A stretch of DNA of 64,000 nucleotides, taken from positions 1 to 64,000 of the forward strand of contig NXFV01000863.1 in the NCBI GenBank assembly GCA_002803225.1. Direction: 5' to 3'. The position numbers were made by a program, and so were the translations under genes. This stretch comes from Gamarada debralockiae (Eukaryota > Ascomycota > Leotiomycetes > Helotiales > Hyphodiscaceae). Positions 1 through 10,004 of the stretch are shown piece after piece. The notes beneath the pieces were generated by a model. That model had not been told where the DNA came from and made no database searches. It was given only the letters and a program-made list of their open reading frames with translations. Position 1 is the first letter of the stretch, and each line of letters begins with the position of its first letter.

Positions 1-158
1 TTCTCTCACGAGCGTTGATTGTGAAATCTATTTCTACTTTATCCCGTAGCCAATTTGTTCATTCCTCATAACCGATTCCAAATTCGTCACTCATCCATCT
101 ATCCACTCCGGGACTCATGGTCATACATCATCGCTGATCGGCCCAAAATTGCTCAAAC

Positions 159-2271
159 TTAATGTACCATGCTCTTGCCAATCTCACTCTGCCATCCCTT
201 CGCTCTCTCGAATCCGTTTGAATGTGTCTGGTAATCCATCATCGCTTGATAGACTTCTTCTTGGGTGTTGAGGACGAAGGGTCCGTATTGGACGACTTTT
301 TGGTCGAGGGGTAGGCCGGCTACGAGAACTGTTGAATATTTTGTTAGCAAATGTACTATACAGGTGGGATATGCATGACAGCACAAGAATGTAACTGAAA
401 GGAAGGTTGAAAAAGTAACGTTGCTGATCAGATGATTCAGGGGCAGTTAGAGCGAAGCGAGCGGCGCAGTGGAGCAAGTGGACGTATACATTCCTCATCT
501 CAAGGAGGCATCCCTCACTGATGAAGGAAAACCTAGCTCCCTCCAATTGTGAAAAGTGTCATGTGATGGAGCTATGCAGGGTGGGTGATATTGAAGCGAA
601 GCCCTCGGGAAAGTCTCGGAGCTCCATCCCATTGGCCCAGCGTCCGCACAAAGCTTCAAAATCTAGATATGCTTATATATCAACATAAGGGAAATTTTCT
701 CCAACCAAACCTAGCAAACAGTAACAATTCTGAACGCGTTTGTGGTTTAGTGGTAAAATCCATCGTTGCCATGAGATATCACTTATCTCCCAACTTCGAT
801 GGGCCCCGGGGTAAGAACTTCAAAGAAACAGATCATTCATCCCCAAGCTAACCTTCAGAATAGTTCGATTCCCGGCGAACGCATTTTTCTTTTAGCCTTT
901 TGAGGGCTTAGGATGATTTTTTTTTGGCCCCTCAACTTAGAGGGACCTTCATGAGGTTGAATATGAACTTTTGCTTCAACAAACCAAGCAAACATCAGGT
1001 TGGCTTGAACCAAAGATCGGCATTCATGGTTTAGTGGTAAAATCCATCGTTGCCAAAGACACTTGTCTACAGCTTCGATGGGCCCCGTGTTCGATTCACG
1101 GTGAATGCAGGAGTTCAATTCTTTTTGAAGAGCGTTTGGAGATGATTCTTTTGAAGGGGCCTTCACTTGAAGGCTAAGGGCAGAGGGAACCCAAACATAT
1201 TTTTTGGTCCATTTTTGAGCATTTCTCACTTAAGCGAGAACCTGGGGCTTTTCGGTCCCAGAGAAACTCCGAAGAGCCTCAACTTCACTTGAATTTTTTG
1301 GCGGAATCCACTTTGACATGCAAGTTGCCGAAACGGAAATAGAAACCACGTGACTTACTGAAATGGCCATTCTCCTTCGCATCAGCCTCCACCTCTGCCG
1401 TAACTTCATCTCCCTTCTGCTCGAAGACCACATTGTGATACTGCCCCACAATCGTCTTGTCGTTCCCCACTCCAAAAGCCGTGCTTCCACTCAACGTATA
1501 AGCAAAAGCGTTCCATCCCTCCGGTAACTGCTGCTGGACCTTTCCACCAGGCTTGATCTCAATATCGAAGATCCAAACGGGGGTATATGCAAGCTCCTGC
1601 ACGCTGTCCACACTATGACTTTGTCCGGAAATGATCTTGATGTGCACCTTTCCTTCATCGACATCGATATTCGGAATCTCGGTCGCCCTCAAGTCGCGGT
1701 ATCTCGGCTCGCATTTCTTCAATTTCTCTGGCAAATCCACCCATAATTGCATGCCGATATTTGCACTTCCGTCGGGATTCTGGCGTGGCATCTCTGCATG
1801 CATGATGCCTTTGCCCGCAGTCATGAACTGCAAGTCGCCAGCCTCAATTGTCCCTGCATTGCCCGCGAAGTCCTCATGATCAACAGCACCCTCCAACAGG
1901 TATGTAATCGTTTCCTGGCCTCGATGTGGATGGTCTGGAAAGCCTGCTCCAGGTTTGATTGTAAAATGGTCGAGCATGAGGAAGGGGGAGAAGTTGCGCA
2001 GCTGTGGCGTGCCAATGGATCTGCGGACGCGGGCGCCAGCACCTTCGGATTGCTCAATTGCCAAAAAGGCCTTTCGGATAGCTCGTGGGATCGTCATATT
2101 GGCGGATTTTGGTTCGCCGTAAATTTCAATTGGTGGAAAGACAGGAAGTCCTTGAAAGCCCGTTAGAGTGCGGTTTGAAAAGAGGTCAGTGATTGTTGTA
2201 AGAAGTGTTTCTTTGTATGCGATTGATAAGAATGCGATGATGATTGAAAAAAGGAAGAAGAGAACCCTCAT
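159..2271 (-). CDS. Pirin family cupin protein, two exons
   Basis: Exons are 2271..1359 and 328..159, 360 aa. The pirin core begins near residue 59 and keeps the metal-ligand pattern: HPHRG, then a later GIMHAE (two His, then His and Glu). The C-terminal exon reads ILVAGLPLDQKVVQYGPFV across the splice, exactly the pirin continuation. The donor is GTAAGT at 1358; the acceptor AACAG ends at 329, with a GCTAAC branch site. That makes a 1,030-nt intron, extreme for this genome, and it holds two tRNA-Gly genes on the other strand. The first 58 residues are an extension with a hydrophobic stretch at residues 4-18 that could be a signal anchor. Met59 (codon at 2097) would give a conventional cytosolic/nuclear pirin of 302 aa. 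Pirins are iron-binding cupins linked to transcription cofactor or quercetinase-like roles; the role here is not known. Confidence 0.9.
736..883 (+). tRNA. tRNA-Gly(GCC), copy 1, with anticodon intron plus a second intron-like insert
   Basis: The acceptor stem 736-742 (GCGTTTG) pairs with 876-882 (CGAACGC), with one G-U pair. The D-arm matches the classic fungal tRNA-Gly, GGTTTAGTGGTAAAATC. Anticodon GCC lies at 768-770 in a CATCG/CGATG stem. A 24-nt intron (772-795) sits at the canonical 37/38 position. The T-stem CCGGG (806-810) and loop TTCGATT (864-870) are separated by a 53-nt insert. Removing it gives CCGGG-TTCGATT-CCCGG, a perfect T-arm. Discriminator A is at 883, followed by a T5 Pol III terminator (884-888). 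Compared with copy 2, both acceptor and T-stem carry paired changes that keep base pairing, so the fold has been maintained. Whether a mature tRNA is made depends on the insert being removed; otherwise this is a recently interrupted gene. Confidence 0.75.
811..863 (+). other. Spliceosomal-type intron inside the tRNA-Gly T-arm
   Basis: The 53-nt insert starts GTAAGA, has a consensus branch site CTAAC at 848-852 and ends TAG at 863, 12 nt after the branch adenosine. Length and signals match the protein-gene introns of this window. It lies exactly between the 5' strand of the T-stem and the T-loop, directly upstream of the B-box sequence. Seen: the signals and the restored tRNA. Inferred: that it is removed. 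The canonical tRNA splicing endonuclease acts at 37/38, so it would not be expected to cut here. Confidence 0.65.
1020..1109 (+). tRNA. tRNA-Gly(GCC), copy 2, with canonical intron
   Basis: The acceptor GCATTCA (1020-1026) pairs with TGAATGC (1102-1108), with discriminator A at 1109. The D-arm is identical to copy 1. The anticodon stem is CATCG/CGATG with anticodon GCC at 1052-1054 and a 19-nt intron at 1056-1074. The T-arm CCGTG-TTCGATT-CACGG (1085-1101) is uninterrupted. A T5 terminator follows at 1122-1126. This copy lacks the T-arm insert of copy 1 and is a normal Pol III gene. It lies antisense inside the large pirin intron. Confidence 0.92.
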
Positions 2272-3109
2272 GAGGAGTAAAGTTTAGTTTTATAGGTAAT
2301 GTAGAGGGAAGAAGAAAAAGGAATGTTCTTTTGAATGAAGAATAAAGAATGATTGATGGGGACTCAGCCTTAGAAATGGTTGGATAATCGCGATTGTCAG
2401 CGCTCTGTAAGCAACGTCATCGGTGGCTTTTCAACCTCGGCATCAAGGGTCATGAGGCTGATAGATAGATACCGTAAAGACTGATAAGCCTTGTTAGTTT
2501 TGGCGACTTTATACAGTAGAAGCGTTCGACAATTCTTCTCCCTGCCACAATTAGATTATTTTGGCTCATTTGCTCGGTCCGAATGAAATAATGGAAGGTT
2601 CATGAAATTTGTCTGCCAGCATTCGTTGGCTGTCTCGGGTTCTTCAAGAAGGCTGGCAAATGGTCCAAATTATTGTAACGACAGTGTTCCCAACCACGTT
2701 TGCGTTTTACCAAATTTAAATTATGGAAACGATCAAACGGCTGTGTTCCAAGAACTCTACTTCCCTTCCTTCCTCCCCTCAAACCCTTCACCGTTGCCAC
2801 AATCAAGAAACCATGCTTTGGATGCTTATGGTACCCCGAATTAAAGCCTACACGCCCATCAAAAGAGTATAGCGCCGTTAACAATACAAAGGTTCAGGCG
2901 GTCGTATAAACCTGTACACCTCTACCACAAACAAGTACAGATATTCCGTGTCCTCGGCATCTCTGACCTAAACCACTTCAAAGTTTCTAAGGATGGACAA
3001 CTTTATCTATTTCCCAAATTTGACTTCTATAATTTATATCTAGATTCATCAACAGACAGGTAATATGCGAATACCGACTCTCAGCTCCTTGCAGGATCAT
3101 GATGATCAT
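2272..3109. other. Intergenic: pirin upstream and MFS downstream region
   Basis: Short open frames on both strands between 2600 and 2900 show no recognisable domain. The stretch holds the pirin promoter and probably the MFS 3' UTR. I see no repeat or RNA gene. Confidence 0.5.
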
Positions 3110-4854
3110 CTATCCTGACTTCGCATTCTCCACCTCCTCCGTGACAGTTTCACTCTCCGTCTTATCCCCCAAATGCCCAATCCTATAATCCTCCTCTTCA
3201 TAAATCTCCGGTCGCTGCAACTGCGTCGCGATCTTATTCCTATGAATGAAAACCCCCGGCTTCGTCTCAAAGAACCGATCAATATCCTCCAAACTCCGAT
3301 TCGCGGTCTCCGGGTAGAAGAAGAACGTAATCGGAATAAAACTCGCGCAGATCACCGCCCAAATAATCCAGAATCTCCATCCCAAATTGGCAATCCCTGA
3401 GGGCGTGACTTCCGCTACCATGTAATTCATAATCCAGTTCGTCGCCATAGCCAGAGACGCTCCTTTCGTTCGCATCTCGAGGGCGTTGATTTCAGTAGGG
3501 TAAAGCCAGGGAACACCGAGGACGCCCATCCCGAAGGAGGCGAAGAATACGAAGAAAAAGGTCACGGCTACTGCGCCGTAGTTGTAGGAGTTTGATGGAT
3601 CGGAGGCGGTGAGTGCGAGGACTATCGTGATGATTATCCAGCAGGTCGAACAAGCTGCTGCGGAAGTCATCATGACGCGCCGTCGGCCGTAGCGCTCGAT
3701 TACGAAATAGGCTAGGATGGAGAAGAGGAGGTAGTCGACTGAGCCTGCTGCTGCTAGGATACGGGCTCTTGGTTATGTTAGTGTATTGAGATTGAAGTTT
3801 TGAGGCGGAGGAGGTACCTGAGGGTGTCGATCTTGATGGCGTGAATAAAGACGTAAGTCATATAATAGCTTGTAACATTGATTCCGCTTATCTGATTCAT
3901 GGCTTGCATCCAAGCTCCCAATACCATGCGTCGCAGAACGCCGGAGGGACCTTTACCCGTGAGGAGTTGGACCCAGGTGTATGTGTTCATGTGCTCGCGG
4001 TCGAGGACGTCTTTAATGATGTTAAATTGTGTCGTGACGGCTGGGGAGGAGATCGTTGCGCCGTGGCCTTCAAGAGCGGCGAGGATTTCATAGGCTTCGT
4101 CATAGCGACCTTTGCGGATGAGAAGACGAGGAGAATCGGGTAGGAAAGGACAGAGACACCAGATGAGAGCCGTGAAAACTATTGCATGTTAGTACTGGCC
4201 CAGATATTGGACGAGAGAAGACATACAGATTTGGAAGGCCAGTGGAAATCTCCACGCAACGCCGCCCGGGGCAAATGAGAACCCGAGTGTAAGCCAGTTC
4301 GAGATAGAGAAACCAGTTATACAATTCGCCATCTGGATAATGACTAGCTTCCCTCGACTCCTCATCTTGCTAGTCTCTGCTTGCCAAACGCCTGCAGTCG
4401 CTGTGTTCATACCAGTTCCCAGACCGGCAACAACTCGTCCAACCATCATCTGAGCAACACTGAAGCTACTGGCTTGAATGACGGCTCCGATGGCAATTAC
4501 AGTGCTGCCGAGCAAGATGACCTTTGGACGGCCGAGGATATCGCCTGACCAGATGGTTGACAGCGCTCCGAAGAAGCAGCCGAGATTATAGACGCTGGTG
4601 AGTGTGCCTTGGACGGAGGTGCTTGGGAAGGACATAGTGCGGAGGAAGTCTTCGCCTACGAGGACGTTGCCAAATACACCCTGAGATGTGTTAGTACAAG
4701 TTGGATGTTGGAGAGAAAGACATACCTGGTCGTAGCCATAGAAAACAAGGACGGTGGAGGCAGCAACAGAAATCCATATTGTTAAGGCCTCACCGGACCC
4801 TCCAAGGTATTTGCGAGCCATGATGGAGAATACCAGGGCGTTTCCACTGAGCAA
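3110..4854 (-). CDS. MFS sugar transporter (sugar porter family)
   Basis: Four exons: 4854..4726, 4680..4227, 4178..3818, 3767..3110, giving 533 aa. A start at 4821 (MARKYLGG) would give 522 aa and looks closer to the usual family start. The splices rejoin standard family sequence: FYGYDQ-GVFGN in TM1, PDSPRLLIRKGRYDEA in the central loop, and RYGRR after TM8. Also present are QISGINVTSYYMTYVF in TM7, PWLYPTEINALEMRTKG in TM10-11 and FYPETANRSLEDID near the end. These are diagnostic for fungal hexose/disaccharide porters with 12 TM helices in the plasma membrane, usually proton-coupled. Introns are 45-50 nt with CTAAC branch sites. The substrate cannot be read from sequence. It is divergent from the SDR gene across about 1.2 kb. 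Confidence 0.93.
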
Positions 4855-6065
4855 AATTTATATGTGAACAGTGGATTGATCAATCAAGGTGAAAGGAGAG
4901 GTCTGGCAAGAACTGTTGACAACAAAAAGACTGGAGAGAAGAAAAGGAGAAGATCATCATCCCCATGGAGATGGGGGAGCTTTTTATACACCTCATAGAT
5001 GGGGGTTCTGGTCATCTTTAGGCAAGAGGGGTGATCTGAGGCCATTGATCGTTACTAGAAAGCTAACTCATTCTTCCGCCTTTGACAAGTCGTGGCGTCA
5101 ACTTTGAACATGCGGCAAGTCAGAAAATCAATCCCTTTCAAGGCATTTAATGTGTCGATCCCCATCAGAGCAGTGACGAAGTCGGCTTGGGGACCCCAGA
5201 TTCGTGGGGAGAGGAAGGTACAGCGATGCCATTTCCCCGCGCGCGAGTGGATGACTGGAAATCGGGGTTTGAAGGTCAAGGAATCGTACGAGGGAAGTAG
5301 ATACCCGGCGAGGAAATGTCTGCCAGACGTGGTAATACGAGGCTATCCCCAGCCACGTCTCATGGAGTCCTGAGTTATTCCCGATGGAGGCTTCCGGTTG
5401 TCGGAAAACCTGCCTCTTCGTTGGAAATATTGTTGGGGCGGGATGACTCAGGTGCGAGATGTCACGAGCAAAACCTCTCGTCTCGCACTCCTTCCTTCTT
5501 CAACTCCACGCTCGCTTAAGAGACGTCTCAGAAAATTTGAAGAGTTGTAGTGGAATTCACAATGTTTGCACGAGATGAAGAGAGGAAGGATTTCAAGCCC
5601 AGTGTCGACACGTCATTTTCACGTGTTTCGATAGGAGCTCGGACCAATCTACAGCGCATTCTCACCGCATCTCCTTCCCTCCTGTCTCGCTTCATCTCAT
5701 CTCAGTTGGGCGTTGGCCGGGATGGCCTTGCAACATCTGAAGTTTATCAAATGGCGCAAGCATTTCGTTCTCGAATCCCATTACCGTTTTCTTCCTGATT
5801 AGTTCGTACGCTCTACTTCGCTTTAAGAAAAGTCTCCGACTGCGAGCCGGCGAACCTCACCGTCTTGCCCTCACGGACCACGTTTTTCAGCGGGCCTAGC
5901 CGTTGCATACACTACTCTGGTAATGCGGTGCCCAAGCCTTACACCGTATTTATGAATCTCACGATGTTTTCTTTGTGTGACCTGTCTCTCTTTCCTTTGC
6001 GTTCCGCCTCTTACCAGAATAGAAAATCCAAGTTTCTTCCATTCATCACCTGAACATCTGTCGCA
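4855..6065. other. Intergenic region between divergent MFS and SDR genes
   Basis: The stretch holds both promoters. A GGGAGCTTTTTATAC box near 4977 is a possible TATA region for the transporter. Short open frames show no family features. Confidence 0.4.
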
Positions 6066-7050
6066 ATGGCGATGCAAGTTGATGGGAAGACCGCCATACT
6101 CACCGGAGCAGGCTCTGGAATCACTTTTTGCTTCGCAAAACTCCTCTTGAGCAAAGGCTGCAATGTAGTCATCGCAGACCTGACTCTACGACCCGAATCA
6201 GAAGCTCTGATAGCTCAATATCCCCTGACATCTTCCGGCGCAAAGGCTGTGTTCCAGAAAACAGATGTGACTGATTGGGCGCAACTCGACAAGATGCTTG
6301 AAGTTGCAATTGAGCATTTTGGAGGAGCAGATATCGTTTGCCCTGGTGCTGGAGTTTATGAACCCGTAAGCACCACCCATCTGCCACCACTAAGGGCTGG
6401 CACAACCCACCCACTCTTAAGACTCGAGCTGAATGGGATGAATGCAGCCATGGTCCAACTTCTGGCAAGCCCCAGGAACGCCCCTCTCACAAGACCAAAC
6501 CTCCGAATCCCGCTACAAAACCCTCGACATCAACATCACCCATCCCATCCGCGTAACCCAAGTCGCCATTTCCCACTACCTCTCGCAAAAGAAGCCCGGA
6601 GTCATAATCCATATCTCGTCCGTCGCGGGCCAAGTTCCTTTTTTCCCAACGCCCATGTACGTTGCCTCCAAGCACGCATTATCTGGCTTCGTGCGGTCGC
6701 TCAACCGCCTTGAATCCCCTGCTCTTCCCCACCTCCCAAAAATTAGAGTCAACGCAGTAGCGCCAGCCAGGATATTGACGCCATTATGGACCGAGAATCC
6801 CGATAAGATGAAGATGGTGAATCAGGATGATCCAGGATGGGTGACGCCCGAGGAAGTAGCGACGGTTATGTTAGAGTTGGTGGAGAGGGAGGAGTATGTT
6901 GGTGGCACGATTGTGGAGGTTGGGGAGAGGGTGAGGACTGTGGAGGCGTTTGGGGATCCGGGGCCTTATGGGGCAGGGAATGGGGTTGAGCATGATGTGG
7001 GTGTTGAGGCGGACATGTGGGCGAGTTTGGAGAGAATGTATAGGAATTGA
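6066..7050 (+). CDS. Short-chain dehydrogenase/reductase, classical SDR
   Basis: Exons 6066..6365 and 6448..7050 encode 300 aa; the 82-nt intron joins GAGVYEP to PWSNFWQAPGT. The cofactor loop TGAGSGI sits near residues 14-20, and Asp in IADLT suggests NAD(H) preference. The catalytic region holds ISSVAGQVPFFPTPMYVASK, giving Ser and the YxxxK pair, and NAVAPARILTPLW follows. The closest described type by pattern is the 15-hydroxyprostaglandin dehydrogenase-like group of fungal SDRs. An oxidoreductase acting on a secondary alcohol or ketone is all that can be said. The motif GITFCFAK replaces the common GIGLAFA, a mild oddity. Confidence 0.92.
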
Positions 7051-8450
7051 ATAAGGTGCATCTTCAAATGCTGGAATTTGTCTCTGGCTGGCGGTTTACT
7101 GATCTCAAGAGGACGTCTTCGGCATTCAACAACACCAAATACATCGACAGTGTGATACCAATCGATATCAAAGTTGGTTTATCATTAGGGTGAGCCTACC
7201 GTACAATGAATGCATGATCCTGCGCTCTTTGATGAATCATTGGAAAATTGTGAGTGCTTTGACTGGACGATGAGGGGATGCAATGACCTCTCATTGGTCC
7301 CCAAATGCAGGTTCTTAATGCGCATAAAACGGGTTCCATCATATTCTTAATAGTAATCCGTTCCATGACTCAGGTGGGAATTGGCGGGCCGTGAAAATAC
7401 AGTTTGACAATTCTGCGCTTGTTGGAGTAAGAAAAGTGCTCGCGATCTAAATCAGAATACTGAGGTTCTTCTCCAATCCTACCCCGCAGCCCTTTCTCGA
7501 CCCTCAGTACCCCGTATTTAGGTCTCCATCGAAGTGCCGTCTATCAAGACCAATCCACATCACGTGATCATCAGCAGATGGCGCCCCTTATAAGCGGGGG
7601 TTTGAAGGATCCGCCACTTGTTTCACCACAAACTATCCATTTTCAACCAGGGGCTTTCCACCGTCAACCGGTCCAATCAACGGCCTTCCGCAGCCTTGTT
7701 CTATTTGTGAGGTCATACTGCATCTGGGTTAAAGCTTGCGGCCGCGATAAGGAAATGCTCTACGGTACAGCAGCTCTAGTAAAACCCAAGGAAGTTGAAG
7801 ACTTGGAACGCCACAAGCTCTCCTGAACCATCGAGAAAATAGAATTGTGCGGTCGCGAAGACGGTGCGAATTGATTTTTCCATGGTTTGGCGGAGCGACA
7901 AAGTTGAAAATTGGTAAGGCCTCGCAATCTTCAGGCTTGCCCATGCCATGGCAACTCCGGATAAAGTCCTCAATACATAAAATTCGGCGATATGCCACAC
8001 CACCCCCTGCCCCAACGCCTATCGCCCACTCGTTCGTGCAGGGTTAAACTTGATTTTATCTCCCCCGACGTGCACTCCTTGAACGTGCAGCTTGCCTTCC
8101 AAACGCCTATCAATCCCATCATCGCCATCTTGTCCCTTCTTTTTGCTTCACCTTTACTAGTTCTGTATTGGTAAACATAATCCAGATGAGACAGGAAGGA
8201 AAGGACCCTTACATTCGTTGAGCCTCAAATAAGCAGTCGCTACTGAAGAGAAACCTTATCTGGCAGCTTCGATCGATTTTGAATAACAAACAAGCAATTC
8301 CCTCGCTCAATTGCTCGTCAGCCACCTTATCTTTCTACCCCGTCGAACGCGTCGCCTTCCCGCCAAGCCTGAGAATTATTGGCACGATACCGTACAAGAT
8401 ATTGTAATACAGTATCCAGCACCACACTCGTTTGCAGAGCCGTTGTCGCG
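7051..8450. other. Intergenic; includes the GH72 promoter
   Basis: I see no convincing gene. CACGTGATCA at 7561 is an E-box-like site. The last ~200 bases are pyrimidine-rich and probably contain the GH72 5' UTR. Confidence 0.4.
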
Positions 8451-10004
8451 ATGTTTTCCAGTATCCTGGCCAAAGCTGGTCTTTTGGCGGCCTTTGCGGT
8501 CAATGCTGCTGTTGCGGCTTCTTCTGTCCCAACCATTTCCGCTGTTGGTTCCAAGTTCTTCTACAGCAATGGAACACAGTACTTCATGAAAGGTACGCCA
8601 ATCTTCCTCAGTTCTTGAGGAATGTGCTAATGGTGCGATAACAGGTATCGCATACCAATTGACAGAGGCGGATCCTTTGATCGATACTGAACAATGCCAA
8701 CGCGATGCCACCGTCATGGCCCAGTTGGGCGCGAACGCCATTCGAGTATACCATGTTGACCCCAATGGAAGCCATTCCGGGTGCATGTCTGCTTTTGCAG
8801 ATGCAGGAATCTACCTTTTGGTCGATCTAGATACCTTCAACACTGCTATCGACCCAGTACGCTCTCCCTACCTTCCCTCCCAAATCAAGAGACAATACTG
8901 ACAGCCCAACAGACAGTCGCCTCATGGAACCAAACCCAATTCAACGCCTATGCTAAAATAATGGACACATTCGCCTCCTACGATAACACACTCGGTTTCT
9001 TCATCGGAAACGAAGTCATCGCACTTGCCAACCAATCCCTCGCCGCTCCCTACGTTAAGGCCGCTGCGCGCGATTTGAAGGCATACAGAAACTCGAAGGG
9101 ATACAGAGACATTCCAGTGGGATACTCGGCGGCTGATATAGCGGAGCTGCGTCCTATGTTGCAGAACTACCTTGCTTGTGGTAGCAATTCTTCCGAGAGC
9201 ATTGACATGTTCGGTACGTACTTGTCTCGGGAGTTTAAGACGTGGGGAACTCTTGCTAATAGTGGTATATGATAGGTCTCAATGCATACGAGTGGTGTGG
9301 TAATAACACTATGCAGACATCTGGATATTCTACGTTGAACAGTTACGCTGAGGGTTACAATATTCCCATTTTCTTCTCTGAGACGGGATGTAATACCGTC
9401 AAGCCACGTACATTCGAAGATCAGAGCGCCATCTTTGGATCTGAGGTATGTAACCCCCTCTCCAGCGACCTCACAAGCTTTAAAGACCAAATGTTGACTC
9501 CCCTTCTTACTGCAGATGAACACCCTCTGGTCCGGCGCCATCATCTACGAATGGATCGAAGAAGCCAACGACTACGGCCTCATCTCCTACGGATCCACCG
9601 TCGCTGCTACAGTCGCCGCATCCGGCGTGCAAGCAGGAATCTCACGAACCGGTACTCCCACACCCGTTGCCCCCGATTTCACAAACCTGCAATCACAATG
9701 GGAGACTCTTACCCCAACCGGAGTTGCGTCTTCCGCATACTCTCCAACGTTGACTCCTCCAGCTTGCCCTAGCTCGACCGCAGGAGGATGGCTAGTTGAT
9801 GGAGACGTCAAGTTACCGAGTGTAGGCCAGACACAGCAGGTGAGCAGCGCACCAAGCAGCACTGGAACGGCTACGGGAAGCGCAACGGGCTCAGCGGCCA
9901 GCGCGACCAGTACCAAGAAGGGGAGTGCGAGTGGTGGGAAGGAGATTGCGGGGATGAGTGCAGGGTTGGTTGCTGTTATGTTGGGGTTTGTGTATTGGCT
10001 GTAA
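8451..10004 (+). CDS. GPI-anchored beta-1,3-glucanosyltransferase, GH72
   Basis: Five exons: 8451..8592, 8645..8856, 8913..9213, 9276..9445, 9516..10004; 437 aa. Residues 1-23 form a signal peptide. The GH72 domain follows, with the acid/base Glu at about 152 (FFIGNEV) and the nucleophile Glu at about 254 (FFSETGCN). A Ser/Thr/Gly/Ala-rich linker lies at about 375-415 and a hydrophobic C-terminal tail ends the protein, as needed for a GPI anchor. There is no X8/CBM43 cysteine module, so it belongs to the short Gel/Gas class. The family splits and re-joins beta-1,3-glucan chains at the cell wall, extending wall glucan. All introns are 52-70 nt with good branch sites. Confidence 0.95.

Larger units (their letters stand above)
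688..1180 (+). repeat. Diverged tandem duplication carrying the two tRNA-Gly genes
   Basis: The 5' flanks of the two tRNAs look related (TTTTCTCCAACCAAACC at ~688 versus TTTTGCTTCAACAAACC at ~968). The 3' flanks share GATGATT followed by a T-run and a CCTTC/AGGG motif. This suggests a local duplication of roughly 280 bp. Identity was judged by eye only and the ends are approximate. Confidence 0.45.

Noticed and set aside
184..546. Plus- and minus-strand open frames overlapping the last pirin exon
   Set aside because: Most are shadows. Only the minus-frame segment 159-328 matches a known family (pirin C-terminus).
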